Source: Methylobacterium gnaphalii (GTDB lineage Bacteria; Pseudomonadota; Alphaproteobacteria; Rhizobiales; Beijerinckiaceae). Taken from it: 64,000 bases of DNA. Position numbers and translations under genes: made by a program. The notes beneath the pieces were generated by a model that saw nothing but the letters and a program-made list of their open reading frames with translations, was not told the origin of the DNA and searched no databases. Of the stretch, positions 51,217-61,134 are shown one piece after another. Numbering within the stretch: position 1 is the first letter of the stretch; each line of letters opens with the position of its first letter. The DNA lies in NCBI RefSeq assembly GCF_007992215.1, contig NZ_BJZV01000011.1, positions 1 to 64,000 of the forward strand, read 5' to 3'.

Positions 51217-51301
51217 GCCATGTCTCTTGCTGGGTTGAGCGTGCCGCGGCTCTGCCGTCGCCGCCGGCGCGCTCCCTGCAAGTTCGTCGCCAGAGCGGCG
51301 G

Positions 51302-52516
51302 TCAATCCACCAGCGCGGCGTAGGTCAGCACCCGCAACTCACGCCGGATCGGCAGCGCGGAGGAGGGGATCAGCTGCGCGAAGAGGACCACGGCGAGCTC
51401 CTCGGCCGGGTCGATCCAGAACGAGGTGCTGGCGAGGCCGCCCCAGGCTACCTCGCCCGGCGTGCCGATGATCTGCGCCCGGGCCGGATCGAGCATCACC
51501 GAGAAGCCGAGCCCGAAGCCGACGCCGGCATAGGAGGATTCCGAGAAGCGCGGCTGGCCCATCGCGGCCATGTCGCCATCGAGATGGTTGGCGGTCATCA
51601 GCTCGACCGTCTTACGGCCGAGCAGCCGCACGCCGTCGAGCTCACCCTTGTTCAGGATGAAGCGGCAGAAGCGCAGGTAGTCGGCCGCCGTGCCGACGAG
51701 ACCACCGCCGCCCGAGGCCACCGGCGGGGGCGACAGGAAGCGGCTGCCCTCGGCATCGTCGTAGATCTTCAGGCGGCCCGTGCGGTCGAAGACGTAGTTG
51801 GCCGCGAAGCGCTCGCGCTTGTCGTCCGGCACGAAGAAATCGGTGTCGTTCATGCCGAGCGGCTTCAACACGCGCTCGCGCAGGAAGTCCGAAAATTCCA
51901 TGCCCGAGAGCACGGCGACGAGATGGCCGAGCACGTCGGTGGACACCGAGTAGTTCCACTCGGCACCCGGCTGGGCGAGCAGGGGCTGGCGCGCCACGCG
52001 CGCGACGAGGTCGGCCAGCGCATGGTCCGAGGTCTGGAAGTCGATGCCGGCGACCCGGTACAGCGCATCGACCAGCGTGGCCTCCATGAAGCCGTAGGTC
52101 AGGCCGGAGGTATGGGTGAGCAGGTCGCGGATGGTGATCGCCCGCTGGGCCGGCACGGTGTCGAGCTTCACCCGGTTGCCGCCGACGGCGACGCGCATCT
52201 CCGCAAACTCGGGCAGGAAGCAGCTCAACGGATCGTCGAGCTGAAACCGGCCCTCCTCGTACAGCATCATCACCGCCACCGAGGTCAGCGGCTTGGTCAT
52301 CGAGTAGATGCGGGCGATGGTCTCGGGACCGAAGGGCCGGTCGCGGGCGATGTCGGCCTTGCCGTGGGCGCGGAAGAAGGCGGTCTGGCCGCGCCGGAGC
52401 AGGCTCACGGAAAGCCCGGCGAGCCGCCCCTCGTCGACGTAGCGCCGCATCCAGGCGTCGATGCGCTCCAGGCGCTCCGGGCAGAGCCCCAGGCCGCGGG
52501 GATCGGTGTCGGTCAT
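51302..52516 (-). CDS. Serine hydrolase, beta-lactamase/EstB family
   Basis: 404 residues from ATG 52516. The class C beta-lactamase-like fold has the S-x-x-K motif in YSMTKPLTS and the tyrosine motif in NYSVSTDVLG. A WGGLAST segment stands in place of the KTG box, typical of esterases of family VIII. LLTHTSGLTYGF is also a family hallmark. It probably hydrolyses small esters or D-amino compounds. No signal peptide is evident. The reading frame continues upstream through the repeat region without coding features. Confidence 0.85.
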   Translation of the reverse strand: MTDTDPRGLGLCPERLERIDAWMRRYVDEGRLAGLSVSLLRRGQTAFFRAHGKADIARDRPFGPETIARIYSMTKPLTSVAVMMLYEEGRFQLDDPLSCFLPEFAEMRVAVGGNRVKLDTVPAQRAITIRDLLTHTSGLTYGFMEATLVDALYRVAGIDFQTSDHALADLVARVARQPLLAQPGAEWNYSVSTDVLGHLVAVLSGMEFSDFLRERVLKPLGMNDTDFFVPDDKRERFAANYVFDRTGRLKIYDDAEGSRFLSPPPVASGGGGLVGTAADYLRFCRFILNKGELDGVRLLGRKTVELMTANHLDGDMAAMGQPRFSESSYAGVGFGLGFSVMLDPARAQIIGTPGEVAWGGLASTSFWIDPAEELAVVLFAQLIPSSALPIRRELRVLTYAALVD

Positions 52517-52555
52517 CGTTCGGACAGGCCTCGCGCCACTTTCGATTCCCAAGGC

Positions 52556-52680
52556 CGTCATTCCGGGGCCTGCCACAGGCAGGAATCTGGAATCCACCCG
52601 TGATGCGATGGTCGCGACAGGCCAGAAGCAGCGTGCCCGATCTTGGATCCCGGGTCCCGCTGCGTGGCTCCGGAATGACG
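52556..52680. repeat. Composite GTCATTCCGG-type repeat
   Basis: CGTCATTCCGG (52556-52566) and CCGGAATGACG (52670-52680) are perfect 11-bp arms around about 100 bases that contain smaller hairpins (for example CCTGCCACAGGCAGG). It shares its arms with the repeat at 50661-50700. It fills the gap between the serine hydrolase and NUDIX genes. Confidence 0.75.
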
Positions 52681-52709
52681 CGGGCGGTGTCGAACGACCG
52701 AACGCGTCA

Positions 52710-53459
52710 TCACAGCAATTCCCGCAAGCCCTTCCCGTAGCGCTCGAAGTAGAACGGGATCGGCCGGAACGGCTTGAAGTCGATCGCGGCGGCCGCTTCG
52801 AGGTCGTCGAGTACGGAACGGGTGATGCGCGGCAGATCGAGCCCGCGCGCCTCGTCGAGCCCGACCCAGGCAATCTCGGTGAGTTCCGCATCCGGTCCGA
52901 CGATACCGGCGCGCTCGGCCGCCACCGCCTTGCGGTCGGCGACGAAGAACCGGGTATCGAAGCGGCGCGGGCGACCAGGCGGCGTGATCGCGCGGGCAAC
53001 GAGGTGAAGCGCCTCCAGTTCCGGCAGAACGCCCTCTTCGGCGAAGGCCGTCCAGGAGCCCTCGGGCGTGGTCTCGGGCGGCCCGTAATCTCGGGTGCCG
53101 ACGAAGAGGCCCGTCTCCTCGTAGGTCTCGCGGATCGCCGCGAGGGCGAGGCAACGGCCGAGCATCGGCGAGCGGCCGGTGACGCGCGTCGAGAGGGCAT
53201 CCTCGCTGCGCTGGCACAGGGCGCCGGCCACCGGCATGCGCCGGTCGGCGAGATCGAGCCGGCCACCGGGAAACACGAACTTGCCGCCCATGAAGGCGAG
53301 GCGGGTGTTGCGGCGACCCATCAGGACGCGGAGCTTCTTCCGCGACCGGTCGACCAGGATCAGCGTGGCGGCATCACGGGGTCGGAGCGCCGGAGCCGAT
53401 CGGCTGCGCGTCTCAGACGCGGCCGATATCGGCAGCGGGGGCGGGGTCGCCTGGTCCAA
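52710..53459 (-). CDS. NUDIX hydrolase
   Basis: 249 residues from TTG 53459, chosen because GAGGAG lies 7 bases upstream; an ATG at 53525 would overlap DUF983 by 113 bases. The domain starts near DAATLILVD. The Nudix box is divergent: GGRLDL...ALAAIRETYEETGLFVG keeps the RExxEExG core, with an insertion between G and RE. The substrate is unknown; relatives are annotated as CoA or nucleoside-diphosphate hydrolases. It overlaps DUF983 and is last in the rnr operon. Confidence 0.85.
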   Translation of the reverse strand: MDQATPPPLPISAASETRSRSAPALRPRDAATLILVDRSRKKLRVLMGRRNTRLAFMGGKFVFPGGRLDLADRRMPVAGALCQRSEDALSTRVTGRSPMLGRCLALAAIRETYEETGLFVGTRDYGPPETTPEGSWTAFAEEGVLPELEALHLVARAITPPGRPRRFDTRFFVADRKAVAAERAGIVGPDAELTEIAWVGLDEARGLDLPRITRSVLDDLEAAAAIDFKPFRPIPFYFERYGKGLRELL

Positions 53460-53913
53460 CGCGCGTCTCCTCGGCTCCGGGCCGCGGGGGTGGGGATACC
53501 TGGAAGCCGTGCATCCGGGTCGCATATTGCAGGCCGATCACAGCGCCCTTCACGGGCTGCAGCAGGAGCGCCACCAATCCGAGCGTCAGCCCCGGCCAGA
53601 GCGTAACCGAGACCCAGAGGGGCACGTCGTAGCCCATCTCGAAAGTCAGGATCAGGTAGCCGACGATGTGGCCGACCACGAAGATCACGATGTAGGGCGG
53701 GAAGTCGTCGGCCCGATGTCCGTCGAGCTTCATCCCGCAGGCCTCGCAATGCGGCCGCGTCTTGAGGAAGCGGCCGAACAGCTTGCCTTCCCCGCAATGC
53801 GGGCAGCGGCAGAGGAAGCTGAGCGCCATGGCCGGAATGAGCCTGGTGCGCTCGACCGCCACGCGAGGCGGTTCCGCGGAAGGATCGATAGCGTGCGTCG
53901 TCTCGATCAGCAT
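53413..53913 (-). CDS. DUF983 membrane protein
   Basis: 166 residues. A zinc-ribbon-like pair CPHCGEGKLF and CEACGMKL precedes two transmembrane helices (PYIVIFVVGHIVGYLILTF and VTLWPGLTLGLVALLLQPVKG). This is the DUF983 family, found beside rnr in most Alphaproteobacteria. Function unknown. Its end overlaps the NUDIX gene by 47 bases. Confidence 0.92.
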   Translation of the reverse strand: MLIETTHAIDPSAEPPRVAVERTRLIPAMALSFLCRCPHCGEGKLFGRFLKTRPHCEACGMKLDGHRADDFPPYIVIFVVGHIVGYLILTFEMGYDVPLWVSVTLWPGLTLGLVALLLQPVKGAVIGLQYATRMHGFQVSPPPRPGAEETRVGPGDPAPAADIGRV

Positions 53914-53936
53914 GGGGGCGTCCTACACCACGCGCC

Positions 53937-56408
53937 TCACCCGCGCGAGCCGCGCCGGCGATCGGGTGTGTTGCGGCTGGCGGAAGGCTTGCCCCCCTTC
54001 GAGGCGGATTTCGGCGGCCCGTAGCTCGTCTTCTTGGACTTCGCCTTGTGGAATTTCGGCCGGCCACCGGGTCCCGACCGCCCCGAGCCGGTGCGCCCCT
54101 CCGACAGAATCTCGAAGCGCAGGGCACCCGCCACCGCCGCCGCCTCGACCAGCTTCACCTCGACGGTGTCGCCGAGGCGGAAGGTCTCGCCGGTGCGGTC
54201 GCCGACCAGGGCGTGCCGGGTCTCGTCGTGCCGGTAGAAATCGGCGCCGATGGTGGAGGCCGGCACGAAGCCGTCGGCCCCGGTCTCGTCGAGCTTCACG
54301 AAGAGCCCGGCGCGGGTGACGCCCGAGATGCGGCCCGTGAAGGTCGCGCCGACGCGGTCGGCGAGGTGGTGGGCGATCAGCCGGTCGATCGTCTCGCGCT
54401 CGGCCGCCATGGCGCGGCGTTCGGCACCCGAGATCTGCTCACCGATCGCGTCGAGCATGCCGGCGGTGACATCGGAGGGCAGGCCGTCCGAACCCAGCCC
54501 CCCGGCCGCGATCAACGCGCGATGCACGACGAGGTCGGCATAGCGCCGGATCGGCGAGGTGAAATGCGCGTAGCGGCGCAGGTTCAGCCCGAAATGCCCG
54601 AGGTTCTGGCTCGAATAGATCGCCTGGGCCTGCGTGCGCAGGATGACCTCGTTGATGAAGATCGAATGCTCGGTCTCGGCCACCGAGAGCAGGATGCGGT
54701 TGAACAGGGCCGGCTTCAGCACGCCGTCCTTTGGCAGCTTGATGCCGACCGAGGCGAGCACCTCCCCGAGCGCCCGCATCTTCTCCAGGGCCGGCTCGTC
54801 GTGCACGCGGTAGATCAGCGGCGACTTCGCCGCCTCCAGCGTTTCGGCTGCGGCGACGTTCGCCTGGATCATGAACTCCTCGATCAGCCGGTGCGCCTCC
54901 AGCCGCTCCGGCACGATGACGCGGTCGACGGAGCCATCGGGCTTCAGCAGCACCTTGCGCTCGGGCAGGTCGAGGGCGAGGGGGCCACGGTTGTCGCGGG
55001 CCCTCTTCAGCGCCTCGTAGGCGGCGTAGAGCGGGCGCAGCACGGGCTCGAGCAGCGGCCCGGTCTTGTCATCCGGCCGGCCGTCGATGGCGGCCTGGGC
55101 CTGGGCATAGGCGAGCTTGGCGCGTGAACGCATCATCACGCGGTGGAAACTGTGCCGGCGCTTGGTGCCGTCGGCAGCGATCACCATCCGCACGGCGAGC
55201 GCAGGCCGATCCTCGTTCTCGCGGAGCGAACAGAGGTCGTTGGAGATGCGTTCGGGCAGCATCGGCACGACGCGGTCCGGGAAGTAGACCGAATTGCCGC
55301 GCAGCAGCGCCTCGCGGTCGAGCGCCGAGCCGGGGCGGACATAGGCGGCGACGTCGGCGATCGCGACGGTGACGATGAAGCCGCCCTCGTTCTTCGGGTC
55401 GGGGTCGGGCACCGCCATCACGGCGTCGTCGTGATCCTTGGCATCTGGCGGGTCGATGGTCAGCAGCGGCTGGTCGCGCCAGTCCTCGCGGCCTTTCAGG
55501 CCAACCTCCTTCACCGCGTCGGCCTCGGCCTGCGTCTCCTTCGCGAAGACATGCGGGATGTTGTGGAGATGGATCGCGATCAGGCTCACCGCCTTCTCGG
55601 AGCCGAGCGTGCCGAGACGTTCGCGGATGCGTCCGCGCGGCAGGCCGAAGCGAGTCTCGCGCTCGACCGCGACGCTGACGAGATCGCCGTCGCGGGCCTC
55701 GCCCTCTTCGCCGGGCGGGATCTCGATCTCGCGGCCCTGCGAGCGCTTCTCCACTGGGATCAGTCGGCCGCCTTCACGTCCGGCGCGGTAGACGCCGATC
55801 ACCTCGGCCTTGTTCTTGCCGATCACCTTGACCACGCGGCCGGTATAGCGCGTGGCCGACCCGGCCTCCGGCTCGACGCGGATCAGCGCGCGGTCGCCGA
55901 GGCCCGGGGCAGGGCGGTTCGACTTGCGGCCCGCCCGCGGCATCTGGACGATGATGCGCGGCGCCTCGCCCTCGCCGTCCCATTGGGCCGGCCGGGCGAC
56001 GAACTCGCCGTCGCGATCCCTCGAAAAGATGTCGGCCAGCACCACCGGGGGCAGCCTTCCGGCCTTGCTGAGGCCACCGCGTCCGCGCTCGATGGCGCCG
56101 TCCTCCTCGATCTCCTTGAGAAGGGCCTTGAGGGCGATGCGGTCCCCACCCTTGATGTTGAACGCCTTGGCGATCTCGCGCTTGCCGACCTTCTCGGTGG
56201 ATTCGGCGATGAAGGCGAGGATGGCTTCACGCGAGGGAAGGGCGCTGGCGGCCGGTGCGGAAGAGGTGCGTCTGGTCAAGGAGGAGGGACTCGCTGCGCC
56301 GGATTGATGGGGACGGCGCTCGATCGGACAGGGCCGAGCATACCGGCGGCTGGCTTGAACATGGCCCCGGCAGGGGTCCGGGGCAACGCCTCCCGACGAG
56401 CGGGCCAC
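53937..56408 (-). CDS. rnr: Ribonuclease R
   Basis: 823 residues if started at GTG 56408, 4 bases after the upstream stop; the start is uncertain because the first 50 residues are not conserved. Cold-shock-like RNA-binding domains are followed by the RNB exonuclease domain with the catalytic aspartates in DPPDAKDHDDAVMAV. A C-terminal S1 domain (GATFTGRISGVTRAGLFVKL) and a basic Lys/Arg/Gly tail complete it. It degrades structured RNA from the 3' end. The order FMN reductase-rnr-DUF983-NUDIX is compact and looks like one operon. Confidence 0.94.
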   Translation of the reverse strand: MARSSGGVAPDPCRGHVQASRRYARPCPIERRPHQSGAASPSSLTRRTSSAPAASALPSREAILAFIAESTEKVGKREIAKAFNIKGGDRIALKALLKEIEEDGAIERGRGGLSKAGRLPPVVLADIFSRDRDGEFVARPAQWDGEGEAPRIIVQMPRAGRKSNRPAPGLGDRALIRVEPEAGSATRYTGRVVKVIGKNKAEVIGVYRAGREGGRLIPVEKRSQGREIEIPPGEEGEARDGDLVSVAVERETRFGLPRGRIRERLGTLGSEKAVSLIAIHLHNIPHVFAKETQAEADAVKEVGLKGREDWRDQPLLTIDPPDAKDHDDAVMAVPDPDPKNEGGFIVTVAIADVAAYVRPGSALDREALLRGNSVYFPDRVVPMLPERISNDLCSLRENEDRPALAVRMVIAADGTKRRHSFHRVMMRSRAKLAYAQAQAAIDGRPDDKTGPLLEPVLRPLYAAYEALKRARDNRGPLALDLPERKVLLKPDGSVDRVIVPERLEAHRLIEEFMIQANVAAAETLEAAKSPLIYRVHDEPALEKMRALGEVLASVGIKLPKDGVLKPALFNRILLSVAETEHSIFINEVILRTQAQAIYSSQNLGHFGLNLRRYAHFTSPIRRYADLVVHRALIAAGGLGSDGLPSDVTAGMLDAIGEQISGAERRAMAAERETIDRLIAHHLADRVGATFTGRISGVTRAGLFVKLDETGADGFVPASTIGADFYRHDETRHALVGDRTGETFRLGDTVEVKLVEAAAVAGALRFEILSEGRTGSGRSGPGGRPKFHKAKSKKTSYGPPKSASKGGKPSASRNTPDRRRGSRG

Positions 56409-56412
56409 AGCA

Positions 56413-56991
56413 TCAGTACGGCGTCCCTCCGGCCCGCTTCGCCTGCAACGCCTCGGCGTACCAGGCCAGCTCGTCGAGGAACTTGTCTGCGGCCTTGCCG
56501 AGCCATTCCTCGGCCGGCTCGCCGCTCTCGTTCAGCGCCTTCTGGATGCGCGGGATCGGCAGGAGCGAGGGGATGCTCGGCGTGCCGAGCTCCGCCAGCA
56601 TGGCGCGCAGTTGCATCGCGGCGCGCACCCCGCCGAACTGACCGGCCGAATAGCAGACGATGCCCGAAGGCCGCCAGAAATACTCTTCGAGGAAATGGTC
56701 GAGGGTGTTCGACAGGGCCGGCGGGATCGAGTGATTGTACTCGCCCGAGACCACCACGAAGGCGTCGGCACGGCGTAGCAGCGTGGCGAGGTCTTCGAGC
56801 ACCTTCGGCGCCTGCCCCTTGGGATGCTCCTTGTACATCCGGTCGAGCAGCGGGAGGTTCAGCTCGGCCGGGTCGACGAGCGGCGCCTCGTGCCCCCGCG
56901 CCGCAAGCCGCGCCGTCAGGAACCGCGCGGCGCGGATGCCCAGCCTATCGGATCGCACCGAACCGAGGATGACGGGAACGACGAGGGGCAT
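56413..56991 (-). CDS. NADPH-dependent FMN reductase-like flavoprotein
   Basis: 192 residues of the flavodoxin-like FMN_red family. VPVILGSVRSDRLGIRAARFL binds the FMN phosphate, and VVVSGEYNHSIPPALSNTLDHF and YSAGQFGGVRAAMQLR form the flavin site. It may be a quinone, chromate or flavin reductase. It begins the operon with rnr (4-base gap). Confidence 0.9.
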   Translation of the reverse strand: MPLVVPVILGSVRSDRLGIRAARFLTARLAARGHEAPLVDPAELNLPLLDRMYKEHPKGQAPKVLEDLATLLRRADAFVVVSGEYNHSIPPALSNTLDHFLEEYFWRPSGIVCYSAGQFGGVRAAMQLRAMLAELGTPSIPSLLPIPRIQKALNESGEPAEEWLGKAADKFLDELAWYAEALQAKRAGGTPY

Positions 56992-57118
56992 GCGGCCTCC
57001 GAGGCAGGACGGATCAACCCCTCCATCCTCGCCCGGTTCCCGCGCGCCGTCACGCAGGATCGGGGTCTGGTTGCGTCGGCCGGCGTCCGGGACGGCCGGG
57101 CCGAGACGGAGCCACCCG

Positions 57119-59053
57119 TCAGGCGATGGCCGGCTGAAGCTGCCTCACCGGCTTCGAAGCGACCGGAAGCCGGCTCCCCCCCAGTGCCTCGATCTCATCG
57201 CGAGGCAACGGCTTCTGCAGGAGATAGCCCTGCATGAAGCGGCAGCCGGCCGAGCGCAGCAACAGCATCTGCTCGACCGTCTCGACGCCCTCGACCACGC
57301 AGTCGAAGCCGAGATTGCGGCAGAGGTCGATGATCGCGCGGATGACGTTGAGGGAGGCCGTGTCCTCGCAGATGTTCGTCACGAAGCTGCGGTCGATCTT
57401 GAGCTTGGTGATCGGCAGCTTGTGCACGTAGCTCAGGCTCGAATAGCCCGTGCCGAAATCATCGAGCGCGAGGCCGACGCCAAGCGCCTTCAGCTCTGTC
57501 AGCGCATCGCGCCCATCGACGAGATCGCGCATCAGCCCGGTCTCGGTCAGCTCGAAGATGATCCGGCCCGGTGCAATGCCGCTCTGGCGCACGATCTCCA
57601 TGATGTCGGCCCGGCAGGCGCTCGAGGCGATGTCGTGGGCGGACAGGTTGAAGGAGAGGCGCACCTCCGCGGGCCAGGTTGCCATGTCGGCCAGGGCCCT
57701 GCGCAGGAGCGCGCGCGTCACGTCGAGGATGAGGCCGCTGCGCTCGGCCACGACGATGAAGTCGCCCGGCGATACCGTTCCGATCGTCGGGCTCGTCCAG
57801 CGGGCCAGCGCTTCGTAGGCATCGACGCGGTCTTCCGCCACATCCACGATCGGCTGGTAGACGAGGCTGAACTCGGTCTCGAGGTCGGCGCTGCGTAGCG
57901 CCTGCTCGATCACCGCGTGGCTGCGCAGCTGCGCCTCGTGTTCGGGCGCGAAGCAGATCGCGGTGCCGCGGTGGCAGTCCTTGGCGTGATAGAGGGCATG
58001 GTCGGCCCGCTCGACCAGCATCGCGGCCGTCGCGGCAGCGCAGGGGAAGCGGGCGAAACCCACCGATGCGCCGATCTGCGCGGTGACCTCGCGCAGCGCG
58101 TAGGGCTGGCGCAGCGAGGCGCAGATCCGGCGGCCGATCACGTCGAGGTCATGCTCTCCTTCGACGACCACCCCGAACTCGTCGCCGCCGAGCCGTGCCA
58201 CCCAGCCGATACCGGACATGATGGCGTCGAGGCGCTCGCCAACCTCGATCAGCACCTCGTCGCCGGCCCCATGGCCGAAACTGTCGTTCACCGGCTTGAA
58301 GCCGTCGAGGTCGATCAGGCCGACGGCGAAGCTGGTGCCCGCCGGGCCCGCCTCGGCGATGGTCTGCTCGAGCTTGCTGAAGAAAGAGCGCCGGTTCGGC
58401 AGGCCCGTGAGCGGGTCGGTATGCGCAAGATCGCGGTTCTCGGCGATCAGCGAGGTCAGCCGAACGAAATCCCGGTAGCCCATCATCTGCAGGAAGATCA
58501 TCACGCTGATGACCCCGGCGAAGTTCAGGGCCACCACGATGAGCAGGACCTCGCCGCTGCTGACGAAGTACAGGGTTACGGGGACGGCGACGACGCCGAC
58601 CGTCGCTGCCGCCGAACTCAGGTGCAGCAGACAGGTCAGGCAGATGAGCATGGTGATGGTCAGAAAGAACAGCACCTGCATCTGGGTGGCGACGTCGCCG
58701 TAGCGGGTGAGAAGCACCGCCCAGATCGAGAAGCCGGTTCCGAACACCGCTGCGGAGAGGTTTGTCCCGCGCAGTCGCCTGAACGCGGCCTCGCCCTCGA
58801 CCGGCCTGCGCAGGGTTCTCATCCAAACCACGGCCCGCATCAAGGCGATGGCGAGCATGACGAAGATCGGCGGCAGGGTGAGCCAGTCCGGCGCGATCCC
58901 GTGATGCGTATAGGCCAGAGCCAGGGCGTTCACGGACAGCGTCAGCAGGAGCACTGGCACCTGCCGCGAGAGCGCCCGAACCTGCGCTGCCGCCAGCGCC
59001 GCATCGGAGTGCGGGACCGAGAACAACCGCGACGGGAGGAACGATCGAGTCAT
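57119..59053 (-). CDS. Membrane-bound GGDEF-EAL cyclic-di-GMP protein
   Basis: 644 residues. About five transmembrane helices fill the first 200 residues (VPVLLLTLSVNALALAYT, LPPIFVMLAIALMRAVVW, LFFLTITMLICLTCLLHL, LLIVVALNFAGVISVMIFL). A GGDEF domain with an intact RLGGDEFGVVVEGE and an EAL domain with AYEALARWTSP and LDDFGTGYSSLSYVH follow. Both active sites look intact. Its membrane sensor differs from the soluble PAS-linked protein at 44166-46268. The upstream region is AT-rich. Confidence 0.92.
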   Translation of the reverse strand: MTRSFLPSRLFSVPHSDAALAAAQVRALSRQVPVLLLTLSVNALALAYTHHGIAPDWLTLPPIFVMLAIALMRAVVWMRTLRRPVEGEAAFRRLRGTNLSAAVFGTGFSIWAVLLTRYGDVATQMQVLFFLTITMLICLTCLLHLSSAAATVGVVAVPVTLYFVSSGEVLLIVVALNFAGVISVMIFLQMMGYRDFVRLTSLIAENRDLAHTDPLTGLPNRRSFFSKLEQTIAEAGPAGTSFAVGLIDLDGFKPVNDSFGHGAGDEVLIEVGERLDAIMSGIGWVARLGGDEFGVVVEGEHDLDVIGRRICASLRQPYALREVTAQIGASVGFARFPCAAATAAMLVERADHALYHAKDCHRGTAICFAPEHEAQLRSHAVIEQALRSADLETEFSLVYQPIVDVAEDRVDAYEALARWTSPTIGTVSPGDFIVVAERSGLILDVTRALLRRALADMATWPAEVRLSFNLSAHDIASSACRADIMEIVRQSGIAPGRIIFELTETGLMRDLVDGRDALTELKALGVGLALDDFGTGYSSLSYVHKLPITKLKIDRSFVTNICEDTASLNVIRAIIDLCRNLGFDCVVEGVETVEQMLLLRSAGCRFMQGYLLQKPLPRDEIEALGGSRLPVASKPVRQLQPAIA

Positions 59054-59097
59054 GTGCGCTGCGCCGGTCTTGAAAAACTGCCGGGGCGGTCATCAGA

Positions 59098-59222
59098 AAC
59101 AGACAAGTCCTAACATTTCGGTACCAGATATAAACCTAGATCGAATTTAACAATATTACGGATTATCTGCGCGTATAGTTGTAATGATGAATGATATCTT
59201 TGGTATCAAATAATCTAAAGTT
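59098..59222. other. AT-rich segment upstream of the membrane GGDEF-EAL gene
   Basis: A block of roughly 125 bases with markedly high AT content, unlike all other gaps here. It contains GATATCTTTGGTATC near 59197-59211, an imperfect dyad. It holds no gene. It probably carries the promoter of the GGDEF-EAL gene and may bind a nucleoid protein. Confidence 0.45.
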
Positions 59223-59292
59223 TGCAGATGCTGCCGGAGCGACGCGGTGAAGACCACACACGAGGTTTCGACGCGGGCCGGAACCGGAAATG

Positions 59293-59319
59293 AAAAAGGG
59301 GCCGGATCGCTCCGGCCCC
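59293..59319 (-). terminator. Rho-independent terminator after glnA
   Basis: On the minus strand a 9-bp stem GGGGCCGGA/TCCGGCCCC (plus-strand arms 59298-59306 and 59311-59319) with a four-base loop is followed by five T (59297-59293). It lies 26 bases after the glnA stop. Confidence 0.9.
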
Positions 59320-59345
59320 ATTCGTTCTGCTCGATCCGATATCGC

Positions 59346-60755
59346 TCAGAGCGAGTAGTACTGCACGAACTCGATCGGGTGCGGGGTCATCTCGTAGCGC
59401 AGCACCTCGGTCATCTTCAGCTCGATGAACGAGTCGATCTGGTCGTCCGAGAACACGCCGCCCTGCTTGAGGAAGGCGCGGTCCTTGTCGAGGCTCTGCA
59501 GCGCCTCGCGCAGAGAGCCGCACACCGTCGGGATCTTCTTCAGTTCCTTCGGCGGCAGGTCGTAGAGATCCTTATCCATGGCCGGGCCCGGATCGATCTT
59601 GTTCACGATGCCGTCGAGGCCGGCCATCAGCAGGGCCGAGAAGGCGAGGTAGGGGTTTGCCATCGGGTCGGGGAAGCGGACCTCGACGCGCTTGGCCTTC
59701 GGGTTCGTCGTCCACGGGATGCGGCAGGAGGCCGAGCGGTTGCGCGCCGAGTAGGCGAGCAGCACGGGAGCCTCGTAGCCCGGCACCAGACGCTTGTAGG
59801 AGTTGGTGGACGGGTTGGTGAAGGCGTTGAGCGCCTTGGCGTGCTTGATGATGCCGCCGATGTACCAGAGGCATTCCTGGCTGAGATCGGCGTACTTGTT
59901 GCCCGCGAAGAGCGGCTTGCCGTCCTTCCAGATCGACTGGTGCACGTGCATGCCCGAGCCGTTATCGCCGTAGACCGGCTTCGGCATGAAGGTCGCCGAC
60001 TTGCCGTAGCTCTGCGCGACGTTGTGGATTGCGTATTTGTAGATCTGCATGTGGTCGGCGAGCAGCGTCAGCGTGTCGAACTTCATGCCGAGTTCGTGCT
60101 GGGCGGAGGCCACCTCGTGGTGGTGCTTCTCGACCTTCACGCCCATGGACTGCATGGCCGCCAGCATCTCGCCGCGCATGTCCTGCGCCGAATCCTGCGG
60201 GGGCACCGGGAAGTAGCCACCCTTGGTCTGGACGCGGTGGCCGAGGTTGCCGCCCTCGTAATCGGTGAAGCCGTTGGTCGGCAGCTCGGTCGAGTCGAGT
60301 TCGAAGCCGGTGCGGTAGGGGTCGGCACCGAACTTCACGTCGTCAAACACGAAGAACTCAGCCTCGGGACCGACATAGATGGTGTCGCCGATGCCGGTCG
60401 ACTTCAGATAGGCCTCGGCGAGCTTGGCGGTCGAACGGGGGTCGCGGGAATAGGGCGCGCCGGTCGAGGGCTCGAGCACGTCGCAGACGATCGACATGGT
60501 CGAGGCCGAGAAGAACGGATCCATGCAGGCCGTGACCGGATCGGGCATCAGCAGCATGTCGGACTCGTTGATCGCCTTCCAGCCGGCGATCGAGGAGCCG
60601 TCGAACATCGTGCCTTCAGAGAAGAGATCCTCGTCGACGAGGGAGACGTCAAAGGTGACGTGCTGCCACTTGCCCCGGGGATCGGTGAAACGGAGGTCGA
60701 CGTATCGGACGTCGTTGTCCTTGATCGCCTTCAGGACTTCGGCTGCGTTCTTCAT
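59346..60755 (-). CDS. glnA: Glutamine synthetase type I
   Basis: 469 residues from ATG 60755 (GAGGAG 9 bases upstream). Signature blocks are [55 protein letters not shown] and [24 protein letters not shown]. The adenylylation tyrosine is present in [10 protein letters not shown], so activity is probably controlled by GlnE-type adenylylation. It makes glutamine from glutamate, ammonia and ATP. It is divergent from glnII; the usual upstream glnB gene is not next to it. Confidence 0.97.
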   Translation of the reverse strand: MKNAAEVLKAIKDNDVRYVDLRFTDPRGKWQHVTFDVSLVDEDLFSEGTMFDGSSIAGWKAINESDMLLMPDPVTACMDPFFSASTMSIVCDVLEPSTGAPYSRDPRSTAKLAEAYLKSTGIGDTIYVGPEAEFFVFDDVKFGADPYRTGFELDSTELPTNGFTDYEGGNLGHRVQTKGGYFPVPPQDSAQDMRGEMLAAMQSMGVKVEKHHHEVASAQHELGMKFDTLTLLADHMQIYKYAIHNVAQSYGKSATFMPKPVYGDNGSGMHVHQSIWKDGKPLFAGNKYADLSQECLWYIGGIIKHAKALNAFTNPSTNSYKRLVPGYEAPVLLAYSARNRSASCRIPWTTNPKAKRVEVRFPDPMANPYLAFSALLMAGLDGIVNKIDPGPAMDKDLYDLPPKELKKIPTVCGSLREALQSLDKDRAFLKQGGVFSDDQIDSFIELKMTEVLRYEMTPHPIEFVQYYSL

Positions 60756-60922
60756 CGTCGGCGTTCTCCTCGGGAAGGGAGCGTAGGCAGGGGAGCGTAA
60801 TCGCCGCGTTCGACGGAGCGTCCGGGATTGCGGCCGATGGCCGATCTCGCCGAGCATGCTCACGGCAACGTGGCTTTGACGATCTGCTATCGCCGGGCGT
60901 TTGCCCGACCGACCGGAGTGTC

Positions 60923-60945
60923 GTGCGCCCTCCCGTCGCGCACGT
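60923..60945. promoter_or_regulatory. Inverted repeat in the glnA-glnII divergent region
   Basis: CGTGCGC (60923-60929) and GCGCACG (60939-60945) are perfect 7-bp arms spaced by 9. The position, about 190 bases upstream of the glnII sigma-54 site and 170 before glnA, fits an enhancer, and GTGC/GCAC halves recall NtrC sites, though the match to the NtrC consensus is loose. Confidence 0.45.
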
Positions 60946-61134
60946 TGGCCGGGCGCACTGATATCTCCCGATCGCATCTGTTGCCAGACGGGCGCATGAG
61001 GGATTTTGCCGCTTTTTCAGGCAATTCATGGGCAATTCGTTCTCGCGACGCGTGAACGGCTATACGGCCGCGCTTTCTTCGGGCATCCGATGCCCGATCG
61101 CGCGCCAGTCACGGCAGCCTTCAAGCAGGGCCGG

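Noticed and set aside
53460..53525. Longer NUDIX start at ATG 53525
   Set aside because: It would overlap DUF983 by 113 bases and add non-conserved residues, whereas TTG 53459 has GAGGAG at ideal spacing.
56277..56279. TTG at 56279 as the RNase R start
   Set aside because: The sequence before it is pyrimidine-rich with no ribosome-binding site; the GTG at 56408 adjoins the upstream stop, though the true start remains open.
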